Positions 1 through 11,000 of a DNA stretch of 64,000 nucleotides are shown here, one piece after another; the first letter of the stretch is position 1, and each line of letters opens with the position of its first letter. This stretch comes from Cristatella mucedo. Taxonomy: Eukaryota > Bryozoa > Phylactolaemata > Cristatellidae. The translations under genes were made by a program, and so were the position numbers. The DNA lies in NCBI GenBank assembly GCA_009760855.2, contig WPIO01000103.1:1382001-1446000 (forward strand), given 5' to 3'. The notes beneath the pieces were generated by a model that saw only the letters and a program-made list of their open reading frames with translations, searched no databases and was not told the origin of the DNA.

Positions 1-264
1 GTTCGCTCGCTCGCTCGCTCGCTCACTGTCTCGGCTCAAGGCGCTCGTGCAAGTGCCGCCGCCGCCGCCGCATGCACGGCGTGACTCGACGGCAACGGCG
101 TCAGCGTCGGCCCAGTAGCGCCAGCTGGCTTTCCGACCGCGGCAGAAGGCGTCCGCGCCGGAAGCAGAGACCCGCCGCGAGAGGTGTGGGTAGGTCGGCG
201 TGCGCCGCCGCCGCCGCCGCCGCCTGCCGCCGGCCGCCAGATCGGGAGGCCGGCTGGCGGGCAG

Positions 265-272
265 CATAAAAG
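265..272 (+). promoter_or_regulatory. TATA-like element upstream of RASL10
   Basis: CATAAAAG in otherwise GC-rich DNA, about 28-35 bases before the first in-frame ATG (300) and about 60 before the better-context ATG (330). At normal TATA spacing transcription would start near 295-300, which favours translation from the ATG at 330. Inference from position and composition only. Confidence 0.4.
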
Positions 273-299
273 GCGCTCGCCGCGTCGGCGCGTCGGGCG

Positions 300-1019
300 A
301 TGTACGAATCGCTGAGCACCACCGGCAGCATGTCGAGCGCGGACGACGCCGCTGCCGCCGCCGCCGCTGCGGAGCTGGCCGGCCGCGGCGGCGGCATAGG
401 GGGCACGCGCGAGCTTCGCGTCGCCTTTCTCGGCAGGCCGCGAGTGGGCAAGTCCTCCATCATTCGCCAGTTCGTGTGGAACGAATTCGACGGCGCGTAT
501 GCGCCCAGCAGCGGCTGCACACAGCACCGCAAGGCCGTGTCCGTCAACGGCCACCTGTACGACGTCGTCCTGCGAGACTGCGCCGGCGTGAGCCGGTTCC
601 CGCGCGACGCCGCGGACGAGTGGACCAACTACAGGGGCTACGGTCTGCGCGGCGCCGACGTCTACGTGCTTGTGTTCGACGTGGCGAACGAGGAGACGTT
701 CGACTACGTTCGCGCCATGCGCGAGCAGATCGTTCGCAGCCGCGGCGCCGACGCGCTGGTCGTCGTCGTCGGCAGCAAGCTGGACCTGAGCGGCCAGCGC
801 GTGCACACGCGCGGCTGCATCTCGCGCGAGATACACTTGCTCACGAAAAAGTGGAAGTGCCCATTCGTCGCCTGCTCGGCCAAGTACAATTGGCACATCA
901 TGTCGCTCGTGGAGGAGACGCTGAAGTCGGCGGAGACGCAGGCGGCGCACGACGCCAGACAGTCGTCGTCGGGGCGCGTCCAGGAAGTGTGGAGGAAGCA
1001 CAACTGCGTCCTGCTGTGA
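300..1019 (+). CDS. RASL10: RASL10-type Ras-like small GTPase, single exon
   Basis: Small GTPase of the RASL10A/B subfamily, a poorly characterised Ras-like group. Numbering from ATG 300 (239 aa): Ala/Gly-rich leader (1-38), P-loop GRPRVGKS (45-52), switch-II DCAG (93-96), SKLD (159-162) where Ras has NKxD, and CSAK (192-194 core). The block WKCPFVACSAKYNWHI (185-200) closely resembles the same block in vertebrate RASL10B, which is why I assign this subfamily and not Ras, Rap or Di-Ras. The protein ends in CVLL, a CaaX box whose final Leu predicts geranylgeranylation and membrane attachment. A second ATG at 330 (residue 11) has a purine at -3 and is probably the real start given the TATA-like element at 265. 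No intron is needed. The Asn-to-Ser change in the base-recognition motif may weaken guanine binding or nucleotide selectivity (inference). Confidence 0.87.
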   Translation: MYESLSTTGSMSSADDAAAAAAAAELAGRGGGIGGTRELRVAFLGRPRVGKSSIIRQFVWNEFDGAYAPSSGCTQHRKAVSVNGHLYDVVLRDCAGVSRFPRDAADEWTNYRGYGLRGADVYVLVFDVANEETFDYVRAMREQIVRSRGADALVVVVGSKLDLSGQRVHTRGCISREIHLLTKKWKCPFVACSAKYNWHIMSLVEETLKSAETQAAHDARQSSSGRVQEVWRKHNCVLL

Positions 1020-2193
1020 CCGCGGCCCGGCCGCGCACGGGCGAGCTGCGAGCAGGAGCCGCGCGACGCCGCAGCTGAGCGGCGCACCGAAACGCGGCGC
1101 TCAGCCGATCGAAGTTTTGCTTAGTCGTCTGGCAACGAGACGCAGACGGGACGCGACGCAGACGCAGACGGCTGCTGACTTCGTCGACTGTCGGCGGTAG
1201 GGCGATGAGCGCTGGAGCGAGAGAGCGAGCGACAGGAACGACGCCGTGGGCGGCCGTTAGTTACGGCCGCGGACGCCGCCCGGTTACGGTTGCGGCGGAG
1301 ACAGTGGCAAAGGGCGAAGTGGTCCGCCCGGCGAAACGACGAGCGACAGCTCGACGGAATCGCTCTCCGAGCTCATACGCGCCCGCGCGCGCACGGAGCG
1401 CCGACCTCAGGCAATTGTCCGCCGTTTGCATACGACGGGTTATAGGATCCATTTCATCGCTTACGCGAAGCACCGCGGTAATTGGTCGCGGCAGCAGCGG
1501 CTCCGACGGCGCCTCGCGTCGGGCCGCCCCCGCAAGCCGCCGACCTCTCGGCCGACGGGCGCGCGCCGGAGCGCACCGCCTTTTTCGCGGGGAGCATCAC
1601 GAGCGACGCATCGTCGCGATCGTTACCTCTCGTCGCAATCGCGCCGGAGTCGAAGACGACGACGACGATTCGACGGGTTCTGGAGAAACCGCCGCCGTTG
1701 CCGGCGATGACGGGCCGCACGGCGAGCAATGGCGCGTCGTCGTCGCCAAGTTCGAGATTCTGGCGCTGCGCGCCCGCCATTCATTCCGTTCGGAGACGAG
1801 TGCCTTCGAGGGGGCGGGCTCTCGCTCCGTCTGGGCGCTGCGCCCGACGGACGCGCCGCTTTCGGCCACGCCCGGCTGCTCGGAAATGTGACCGCGAACC
1901 GCGTCTCGAACTGTCAAAGATGTAAGCCAGGCGTCGGAGTGGGCCAGGCAGATACGATGGACTGCTGCTGAAAGTGCGTGGTCTGCTCTTATTGAACCGT
2001 AGTGCACATGGTTCGGGGTCGTTGGTGGGCGAGGCCGCGGTGCGAGCCGATCGTCAGTCAGAAAGAACGCTGAGACGCTCCGCTCCGATCGGCGAGTGCG
2101 TGCTCGGAAAGCGGAGCGAGGCGAGCTGCACCAAAGACTTCGCTGCAGCTCGCCGCCGCCGCGTAAGAAGGCGATCGAGCTGCGTACGAACCT

Positions 2194-2195
<2 letters not shown>

Positions 2196-2238
<43 letters not shown>
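2196..2238 (+). repeat. (GA)n microsatellite
   Basis: Uninterrupted GA dinucleotide run of about 21 units in the presumed RASL10 3' UTR, so the transcript would carry a purine GA tract. Confidence 0.95.
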
Positions 2239-2240
<2 letters not shown>

Positions 2241-2305
2241 TCCGCCGCCGCTTTCGCGTCTACTCCAGCAGAGTATGATCGTACTCGGCCTCGTAATGTA
2301 TAGGT

Positions 2306-2311
2306 AATAAA
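2306..2311 (+). terminator. AATAAA poly(A) signal, probably of RASL10
   Basis: Canonical AATAAA 1.29 kb after the RASL10 stop codon, at the edge where GC-rich gene-like sequence gives way to intergenic DNA. The first plausible signal downstream of that gene. Confidence 0.5.
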
Positions 2312-2398
2312 GAAGCACAACGTTGCTAGCGCGTTTGGCTGTCTTCTCTGCAGCAAAGGGGAATAGGAAATTGGCTGCGCGCGAGCATTGTTTACTTT

Positions 2399-2545
2399 CT
2401 GACAGCGTAGAATGACTTAAAATCGGACAGCATAGGACGGCTTCAGATCAGACAGCGCATGGCGACTTCAGATCGGACAGCGTAAGAGGCTTCAAACCAT
2501 ACAGCGTAGTAGGACGGCTTCAGATCAGACAGCGTAGGAAGGGTT
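2399..2545. repeat. Degenerate tandem repeat, unit about 25-28 bp, about 5 copies
   Basis: Five imperfect head-to-tail copies built around GACAGCGTAGGACGGCTTCAGATC, here cut to core elements CGGACAGCGTAGGA and GGCTTCAGAT. Copies differ by small indels and substitutions. No coding or RNA feature is associated. Confidence 0.75.
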
Positions 2546-4038
2546 CACAGTGCGGTGCTTCGTTACCCTCGAAAGTCGATTTGAACCGGGATGAGCCGCA
2601 AGTCTGGTCTGGGCATTTGAGCGAGCCCAGGTGTGGGCATTTAAGCAAGCCGTGGAGCCAACAGCAGCAGCAGCACACTTTCCCTCGCCAGTCACACCGG
2701 GCGGATCAACTTAGAGGGCCAGCGAGAGAGATATGAGCAGTAGGTGTCGGTGCAGCGGCTTCTGAGTGAGCACAGCGTCCCCGCTGCCCTGTGCTGAGAA
2801 ACAACGGACGAGCCTGGGAAAGCCGACAGGACGCATGTGTATGAACACGTTCACTTTTCATTCGTATGTGTTGCAATGATGTTAGATCAAAAGAGAAAGA
2901 CAAGCGAGCGCGTGGGTGTAGACAAGGCAACCGGGAGCGACGCTCATTGAAATGGCGGCCCATCCGATCGGCTGGCGACAAAACGCGCGAGCCGATCGTC
3001 CGTCTTGAGCGGACACTTCGAACGATTGCCTTTTAAAGGAGCTCGCAGAATCTGGGAATTGCCGACTCTTTCGAGTAGCTTTTCTGCGCGTCCCATTTAA
3101 GCGGACTACGCTACAAATTCTCGACGGCTATGATGTATTCAGACTGCACTCGGTTGCAGCTCTTATAAAAACAAATCTTGATCAGCCTTTTTGCTAGTTC
3201 TGGTGCGATTTACGTGCGGAGTTATGCCTGGTGCGTCAAAGCCGCAGCAACGCACGAACCATTGCATCAGCTGGAGGCACAGGCTGCCTGTGGGAGTGAG
3301 CGGGCAGCATGTGCACAGCTCACACGTAGGAGTGTGAGCTGTGCACAGGCAAAGACGACAGCTGGGTCGTATACGTACAGGCAGCAGCAGCGAGGCTAAA
3401 CCTAACGGGTGGTCGATTCCCATCATTAGCAAAGCTTAAAAGGGGCCGGAAAGCTGCGTCCGCCTTTTTTTAATGGCGACTGTGTGAAGTCAGCTCGCTT
3501 CACCTAGCCGCCACTCTTTTCCGGCGGAGAAAAGAGGACTCGCTTGGTCACGCTCGAGAGCCCTTCAGCTAGCGTGGCGTTTGACCCGGCCCGGTAAAAT
3601 GTATTGAAAAATCCCCGTTCCATACCAGGTCTTCATTCGTATATCAGAGAGGCACAGCTGGATAAGAAAATATGACAGCACGCCCAGTGGCAAGATGAAG
3701 CAGGTCGAGGCACGTAATCAAGTTCCGGCCTCCAAGTAAGCAGAGAGAAGTGCGTCTTCTTGAAACCTTCTATAGTGTATCATGGGCACCTAATAGACAA
3801 CTATGGCATGTGTACCACTGTGGACAAAGTGGCAGCCATGAAAAACGCCCCGCCGATAGCGCACGTCAGTCGCCTCCAGTCATTTATAGGGATGGTACAA
3901 TACTAAGAAAAACCAGTGCCCAACTTGGCACAAGTATCCCATCTCTCTTGTATTGGGTACCAAAACCTACTTCGCCTGCAAAAAGTAATGCCATACAGTG
4001 ACTAGGTGACCCAAGGAAGGAGTGAGTAGGGCCACACA
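2546..4038. other. No gene recognised; contains a perfect hairpin
   Basis: No ORF resembling a known protein. The one strong structure is a perfect inverted repeat at 3311-3346 (separate entry). Confidence 0.5.
3311..3346. repeat. Perfect inverted repeat, 15-bp arms and 6-nt loop
   Basis: Arm GTGCACAGCTCACAC at 3311-3325, loop 3326-3331, exact reverse complement at 3332-3346. It could form a stable hairpin in DNA or RNA. No gene is nearby, so a role is unknown. Confidence 0.85.
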
Positions 4039-4060
4039 GAGAGAAAGATAGAGAGAGTGA

Positions 4061-4155
<95 letters not shown>
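4039..4155. repeat. (GA)n microsatellite
   Basis: GA dinucleotide run of about 117 bp. The first 30 bp have scattered interruptions and the rest is pure. Intergenic. Confidence 0.95.
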
Positions 4156-4158
<3 letters not shown>

Positions 4159-5579
4159 CAGTTATAGCTGGACGTCGATGACTCGTATCTGTACCTTGAT
4201 ACTGCTGAAACTATTGATTCTATTACAGGCCCATCGCCCCAGAGCCCGTGTTAAAATGTCGAAGAAAGAAGCCTCAAACTTGGTGCTGGATTCATCTCGG
4301 ACATCCAAGCCACCAACTCAAGCCCGCATGCCCGGCGTACTTCGACTCGTCAGAATCAAGAAACTTTCAGATCTACCAGTCAGACTATGTACTTTGAGAC
4401 ATGCACTCTATCCGCCAATGATGGGAAGAGATGGTGTTCGGTCCGCCCATCTGGCCTAGCCACCGCCCTTTTTCGAACAGCGGAGCCATTTTGCGGCACG
4501 CTCGGGAGCTCTTCCGCCAGCTTGGCGGCCGCTCCGGCCCGGCTTCATCTACTAGAAATAAACGGCGTCTGTCTGAGCCGTCGGTCGCTGTGTGCTAGTG
4601 AGTGAACGCACAAACACAACAGACTGCATTGATAGACTCGGGGGCGGCGAATTTGTAGCCTCGATCTCGCGTACTCAGCCCCATCGGTGACCGAGATCAT
4701 CTTTTCCAGCCTGTCGCTCGGAGCCCAGCTCGGCTTCTAGTGATGGGATAGGGGTACGCGGATGCTCACGAGCTACTGATACGTTTGCAGTAGGAGAAAT
4801 CTCTTAGGTCGTTAGAGAGAGTCGCCGCTATGCATCCGTTAAGCTAGTAGTCTTGTGGCGCCTTAATCCTGGCGACGAGCGTGCTCTCGTATCGTCTTCT
4901 AGAGTAATCAGTGAGAGCTATTCGATCCCGTCAAATTGCACTTCCGCTCGACCCTGTAGAAGAAGAGCATGGGTATCACTAGGTAAGTTTTTTTAAGAGC
5001 TAAGCGCGTATACATTGCAAAGTAAAACAAAAAGGGAAGCCCGATTTATAGACAGCGGCAGAAGAGCTGTAACTGCTATCGCCTGCTTATTGCAGGCAAT
5101 ACAGGATTTTCTGCTGCAGGGCTCTAACCAACGACGTGGGTCGGGAATTGCTTGCGCTTTACCCCCCCCCCCCCTGAGACATAGTCTACATCCGGCTTGT
5201 CTTCACGGCTCCTCTAAAACCCATTTAGACCTCATTGAGCCTAATTGAGTAACTGAGCACTGACTCTCGCTCACACACGCACACACATTCTAATGGAATA
5301 TGTCTACAAACACCACACCCGCAATTGAAGTTTAACGCTACAGTAACGGACCACTACTGGCAGAATCTAAGCACATCTACATAAAACTAACGTGCGATAG
5401 AGGCAGCAAGAATACACGCAGGCATATCGACGATAGCACAGCGAGACTGCAATAAAAAAAAAATAAGGCGGCTGGCGCTGGGCCAATACCGCACAACTGA
5501 CGGTGCCTGAAAGAATTAATTACCTTGCCACCACAAAAAATTACAGGTAGGTGTTTCCATCTGCTGGGGTGTAAAAATA
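4156..5579. other. No gene recognised
   Basis: Intergenic. Contains a poly-C run at 5162-5173 and a short CA-rich patch near 5270. No protein, RNA gene or repeat family recognised. Confidence 0.4.
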
Positions 5580-6365
5580 ATTGCAAGCCTCGGGCCAGTT
5601 TCGGATATAGAGGGCTGAGGGCATTTGCCCCACCCCTAAAGCAGGACTTCGACCTGGACCGCCCCCGATTCCATGAATTTGTGACCTTCGTAACTCATTG
5701 CTTGCAGGCCTACCGGCACATGCAATCAGGCGTTTATAGTTTGTGAAAAACTCTGCAGCTAGACTTGTCTGTCTTGAGCACCAAATTTGCCACGTCGCAC
5801 CGCTTCTCGCCGACCTGCACTGGCTCCCAATCAAGCAGTATATTGACTTCATGGTTCTGTTACTTACCTTTAAGGTCCCTTCATTCTCTGGCTCCAGCTA
5901 ACCTATCAGAACCACAACCCCACTAGGCTATTCATCGTACCACCCGCTTTTCTGAATCAAATCGTTTGAACTTCGTCCGAACCTCTAATCCAATGGAGCT
6001 CTTACTTTTAGTTGGTATGTTCTCAAAGCCTGGAACTCACTTCTAACCGATGTCCCGACATCCCCCTGACTTTTCGACATTTAAAAAGAATCTAAAATAA
6101 CATTCATTTATCACTGCATTTAGTCGGCCCATGTGACTTGTCCTTTACGTACTTATACGTGCTGACATTGTTCGTGCTGCCACCAACCCTATTTGCAAAT
6201 CGACACTGAGCCTTTCACCTCTCACCATGTTATGCTTATTGATATTGTGCATGTTGCCACTAACCATTTGATCATGCTTCCGTTACAGCATGTGCTAACT
6301 GCATAGAAAGAGATCAAGTTCTCTGGGGACGCTATACAAATGCATTAATATTATTATTAGAATAT
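5580..6365 (+). mobile_element. Decayed L2-type LINE fragment, 3' part
   Basis: Diverged copy of the C-terminal part of the LINE ORF: sequence matching the conserved cores RLDFCNSL and ADLHWLP is recognisable around 5660-5850, broken by frameshifts. After it come the 3' UTR words (CTGACATTG, CATGTTGCC, ACCATTTGATCATGC) and the terminal hairpin with an ATTATTATT tail near 6300-6360. Non-functional. Confidence 0.7.
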
Positions 6366-7320
6366 TTGCCTCGCCATGGGTGTAATCGTTGAGCAGCTAG
6401 CTCTCGAGGGTGTTGCAAAGCTCTAATACGATTTCTCGATAACCGTCCTACAAAAGCGCACTCTCTTAGGCACGTGTGTCTAGCAGGATGCTTCCTTAAA
6501 CTCTAGCCGTAGCGCGCAAGTAAGCGCATGATCGATCAAAGAAATGGCGGTAAGAGCTGAACGCTTCATCCGTATCTCACATGTAACCCAATTGACACCT
6601 CCGTGCAAGAAGTCAGCCACCCTTGCCGAGTGCCAATTATCCCTTCGTAACCAAGCAAGACGAGAGCAAGATAATGATAATGATGCCACTCCCTTCTGAC
6701 TTCTGATGGTTGTCGAGATGCTGCAGCGAGTACGTAGTATCGCTGACCGAAATAATCGTCTCGGCTACGTCGGCATGGGTTGCCGTGCCACCCCCTTTTG
6801 CCCCTCTATCGCCTTCGATCCTGCAAATAGAAGAAATTCCGAGGCTGCGCGCTCTTTGACTCGATGCTTCGAGCGATCAGTGCATCGCAGCACGTATCAA
6901 TACGGCTGGTGTAGCAGCATGCCAACAGCTCAGCTCCGACCGGAAGTATAGGAAGCAGAACAAGCTCTCCATAGTTCGCTGAGGAGGCTAGACGGCGGCG
7001 TCAACGTGCGCTGCAGTTCGGTACGCGCCATTCGGTGGCCACGAAATCAATATATTCTCATCGCAGTGTACTTACGACCAGATCTCTACCAAGCTTGTAG
7101 CATCTGAAAGGCTGACGGTGTAACCGGCAAAAATGACAAGCAGACTCTCATCATCAAGACACACACCACTGGATCGTATCATTTAAGATCGACTGTAACA
7201 CCTAAAAAAAAAAAGATTAAGAGGGCTGTACTCTGGAGAGTTTTGACATCCAACTCAAAATGTAAGCGGCTTTCGGTGTGTATACGGTAAACAATGTAAA
7301 AATAAAGGTCAGCTGATCCA
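6366..7320. other. No gene recognised
   Basis: Intergenic. Short open frames only, none resembling a known protein. Confidence 0.4.
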
Positions 7321-7324
7321 ATAG

Positions 7325-7480
7325 CCTTAATTATATAGTGCCAGAAGAGCCTTGGGGTTAGCACCAAGCTCGCAATGGTTAATAAAAGATCATCTGCTGT
7401 GTGAATCAAACCCGTGACCTGGGTCGCAAGACGTTAGCCAGTGAACTTGATCTCGCATGAGGATTATCACAACTAAGCAG
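7325..7480 (-). mobile_element. Diverged SINE-B copy (tRNA-derived)
   Basis: On the minus strand a box-B-like word near 7405-7420 is followed by a diverged version of the SINE-B body (AAAAGATC...AGCCTT...AAGGCTCTTCTG). It matches the copies at 12,005 and 59,115 in order of parts, but weakly. Confidence 0.45.
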
Positions 7481-8200
7481 GTGACAGTGGAGCAGGCAAG
7501 GAGCATAGTAGCAACAGTTCGTGACTAGCCGGGCAGGATACGCCAGCATCGGGAGCAAGAGATAAGATATCGGGGTGCACGAATCGTGGAAGTGAGCTTC
7601 ACTGAGTCTAGGAATAGCAGAATACAATTTGCATTGCCACTGATAGTCATGGAATGAAATAATGATGCAGCTAGTTTATCGTCCTAAGTGGACGCGAGAA
7701 GGCCTGAGCTGATGAAGTAGGCCTGCTAGATTTGGAGGAACCGCGGTGCGGCTACCCGCGAGGGTAAAACTAAGAAATCGTACTGTCACAAATATAGAGA
7801 CACGTCTTGCTTAGCCTTAGCAGCAGCATGGTACCGATTGATGCCATGTGCTGTGTGCTCGCTGGCGCCCCACGTTACTAGTGCTCCCACATTCGTAACA
7901 AGTGGGACTTCGATGCTTGGAGTCTGGTATGGTAATTATGCATTTCGTGCCAAAAGTAGCCATTCGAAGGTACGGTAAGATGAGGTACTTTAAGATGCTG
8001 TGTGAGCTACGGCCTTGCACTGGCTGCTGACAAGCTAACCATTCTCTATGATGGTCGCCGTAAGAGTTTGCTAGCGGCTCATGAGTTAGGAAAAAAATGT
8101 TAGGAACTTGGTTTAGTATAACTTATAGCCACAACTTTAATAAAGGCATCTGAAATTATGACGAGTTTCCTCCTGCGTGCCTTCTGCCTTGCCGGTGGTA
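7481..8200. other. No gene recognised
   Basis: Intergenic. No recognisable protein or repeat. Confidence 0.35.
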
Positions 8201-8204
8201 GCCA

Positions 8205-9965
8205 TCTAGACAACAAGTCCTCAGGACCCTATTCCCACTGTCCTGTTCCTACGCTGCATTGATCTGCTGCTGCCATGCATAACTAACATCATTAATTTCT
8301 CATTAGCCTCAGGTCATGTCCCAGCACCTTTCATAAAAGCTGTAGTCAGGCCACTTCTCAAGAAAGCCACACTAGACCAAGAGAACTTGAGCAACTACCG
8401 CCCAGTCTCCCTTCTACCATTCCTATATCAAAGACACTGGAACGGGTCGTGGCGGACCAACTGAACTCATACATTGAAACTTCAAACCTTGCCAGTAAGT
8501 TCCAGTCAGGCTTTAGAGCTAAGCACTCCACAGAGTCAGCATTGCTTATGGTGTACAACGACCTACTTAGGAATGCAGACATAGGTAGAGTGTCTCTGCT
8601 TGTTTTGCTCGATCTTTCGGCAGCTTTTGAAACTATCGCTCACAAAATTCTTCCAGAGCGCCTCTCATCTCGCCTGGGCATCACTGACGCTGCTCTGCAA
8701 TGGTTCAGGTCCTATCTCTGTGGGAGACTCCAGAGGATTGACGTGAATTGACAAAGATCATCTGAGGTACCTCTGAAATATGAGGTACCGCAGGGCTCCG
8801 TGCATGGTCCACTTCTTTTCACGGTGTATAATCTCCCTCTTGCTGATGTGATTGCCAAGCACAATCTAGGCTTTCACTTCTATGCGGATGACACTCAGTT
8901 GTACCTTTGCTTTGATCCCTCCCAGCCTTCGAGCACCTCGAATTCTCTCAACTCACTTGCTGCATGTATTGATGACATATGCACATGAATGGCAGCAAAT
9001 TTTCTAAAACTAAATGATGACAAAACTAACTTACTATTTACGGGCAAACCCAGCGTGATTCAGAAATTGGACAGGCTGGCGCTCAAAACTGGCTCTGCCA
9101 GCATATCACCTGTTGAATCAGCTCGAAATCTAGGTGCCATGTTCCAAAGTGACCTCTCGTTAGACGACCACATCAGCTCCACAGTCAAGTCTGCCTACTT
9201 TCAGCTACATAATATTGCTAAAATTCGGCTTGTTTAGATGAGGATACCACGTCTAAGTTGGTCCATGAATTTGTGACACCCCGTCTTGACTTCTGTAACT
9301 CACTGTTTGCTGGCCTACAAGCATGTGCAATCAGGCGATTACAGCTGGTTCAAAACTCTGCAGCTAGGCTTGTCGGTCGTGAGCATCGCAGTTTCCACAT
9401 CACACCACTTCTCGCCGACCTGCACTGGCTACCAGTCAAGCAACGGATCGGCTTCAAGGTTTTGTCGTTCACTTTTAGGTCATTTAATTCTTTGGCTCCG
9501 GCCTATTTCTCAGATCTACTGCCCCACCACGCCAAGCATCGTACCACCTGCTTTTCCGAATCCAACATTCTGCCAATACCTCGTACAAACCTCAAATCCT
9601 TTGGAGACCGTGCATCCAGTTCGTATGCTCCCAAAGCCTGGAACTTTCTCCCGACTTGCGTCAGAACATCCCCTGACTTTACCACATTTAAAAAGAACTT
9701 AAAAACACGCCTACTTAGGACAGCATTTAGTGGGTCCCTGTGATTCTTCCTTGATGTGCTTATGCGTGCTGACACTGCATGCTGCCACTAGCCACATTTG
9801 CATGCTGACCCTGTGCATGTCACCCCTAACAATGTTATCCATGTTGTTTATCAAGCATGATATTACTCATCATTCGATTGTGCTTCCTTTGCAACAAATG
9901 TAAAGCGCCTAGAAAGGGACTGAGTTCTCTGAGGGCGCTTTATCAGGTTCATTATTATTATTATC
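8205..9965 (+). mobile_element. L2-type LINE, 5'-truncated, reverse transcriptase to 3' tail
   Basis: Non-LTR retrotransposon copy that starts within the reverse transcriptase. Visible in order: the KPLLKK/ENLSNYRPVS-type block (8340-8420), FQSGFRAKHSTE (8500-8535), VLLDLSAAFETI (8600-8640), the RT active site FYADDTQLYL (about 8877-8910), the thumb and C-terminal part with RLDFCNSL (9280-9305) and ADLHWLPVKQR (9415-9450), then about 200 bp of 3' UTR ending in a GCGCC...GGCGC hairpin and an ATTATTATT tail. Nonsense codons near 8750 and 8986 and a frameshift near 8430 break it. The motif set and tail are of the L2/CR1 group; the EN domain is missing here (compare 61.1-62.0 kb). One of the longest copies in the window. 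Confidence 0.88.
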
Positions 9966-9994
9966 TAGTCATGGGCTATTAGGGATATCATTCA

Positions 9995-10132
9995 TTTCTA
10001 TATAATTCACTTGTGTAGCGCCATAAGAGAACCCATTCTCTATTCAGGCGCTTTACTTGTGCCACCGGCCTCGAGCCCAGACCTCGGCCAGACCTTGATC
10101 GGGGCGCCCACCTTAACCACTGGGCCAAACTA
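9995..10132 (-). mobile_element. SINE-A copy (tRNA-derived, LINE-type tail)
   Basis: Reading the minus strand: box-A-like TGGCCCAGTGGTTAAGG, box-B-like region GGTCTGGGCTCGAGGCC, then a short body and the tail GCGCCTGAATAGAGA...GGCGCTA. The tail resembles the 3' hairpin of the LINEs in this window. It lies immediately after the LINE at 8205-9965, in opposite orientation. Confidence 0.8.
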
Positions 10133-10194
10133 GATAATTATCAATGCGCGTAGACATCTCTTAAATGTCATTCAAACCGTCGGAATCTGCTGCA

Positions 10195-11000
10195 CCAACT
10201 GAGGAACTGAATGCTTGCCTTGCCGATATTCGATCCTGGATGTCGGAAAACTTCTTAAAACTAAAGAACGATAAAAACCAAACTGCTGCTCATAGGACAC
10301 TCTAAGCGTGTGGCTGGATTAAAAGGCTTTGCTCTTCTAATAGGTGATGCTGTTATGCGACAATTACCATGTGCTCAAAATTTAGGAGTCGTTTTGACAG
10401 CTGCCTCAATTTTGAAAGCTTCATTCAGAAGACTGCTTCTACAGCTAGCCATCACGTCCGATCCCTACCCAAAATTAGGACCTGTCATCCACAGTGGCTT
10501 GCAAAAAAATGGAACTAGCTTCTTAGTTCTGTCTCGGCTTGATTATTGTAATTTCGTTTTGGCTGGACTACCAAAGATAGCAACTAGGCCATGGCAGCTG
10601 ACTATGAATATGGCTACAAGGTTAGTCTTCAAGTCCCAGAGATTTGAGCACGTGTCAATATTGCTAAAAGAAACTAGGATGGATGCTGGTTGAGCAACGG
10701 ATACAGAGCAAAGTTCTCAAGCTGACCCACGAGGCCCGCCACGGCTTGGCTCCTTCGTAACTAGCTGAACTGCTGCACCAGTTTCAGCCTGTTCGCGCCC
10801 TCAGGTCCTGTGTGGACAATAAATTAGCTGTCCCATTCCTCCGCTTAAAGACCGTTGGCATCAGAAGCTTTAGCTGCAGCTGCAGATCCTAGACTGCGGA
10901 ACTCGCTTCCACAGTTCTTACGCAACGGCAACTACTCTCCTGCTGCCGACTATGGCTCATCCTTTTCAGAGGTCATGAGCTGCTACTTCCAAGCTAATCA
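10195..11000 (+). mobile_element. LINE fragment of a second, distinct subfamily
   Basis: Translated pieces such as LADIRSWMSENFLKLK (10,215-10,265), LSRLDYCNFVLAGLPK (about 10,530-10,580) and HEARHGLAPS (about 10,728-10,757) correspond to the RT C-terminal part of L2/CR1-type elements. They differ in almost every residue from the dominant family (which has LAACIDDICTWMAANFLKLN and TSRLDFCNSLLTGLPA). Frameshifts are frequent. An older or different LINE lineage. Confidence 0.65.

Larger units (their letters stand above)
1020..2330 (+). other. Probable RASL10 3' UTR
   Basis: GC-rich sequence after the RASL10 stop, without a recognisable protein. It keeps the composition of the gene until an AATAAA at 2306-2311, after which the DNA becomes more AT-rich. 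It carries a (GA)n microsatellite at 2196-2238. Open frames here (for example 1205-1891) look like by-products of high GC: overlapping frames are open on both strands and none resembles a known protein. UTR status is inferred from composition and the poly(A) signal. Confidence 0.5.

Noticed and set aside
1205..1971. Overlapping open frames (up to 228 codons) downstream of RASL10
   Set aside because: Several frames on both strands are open at once because of high GC. No conserved domain, and the region is better read as 3' UTR.
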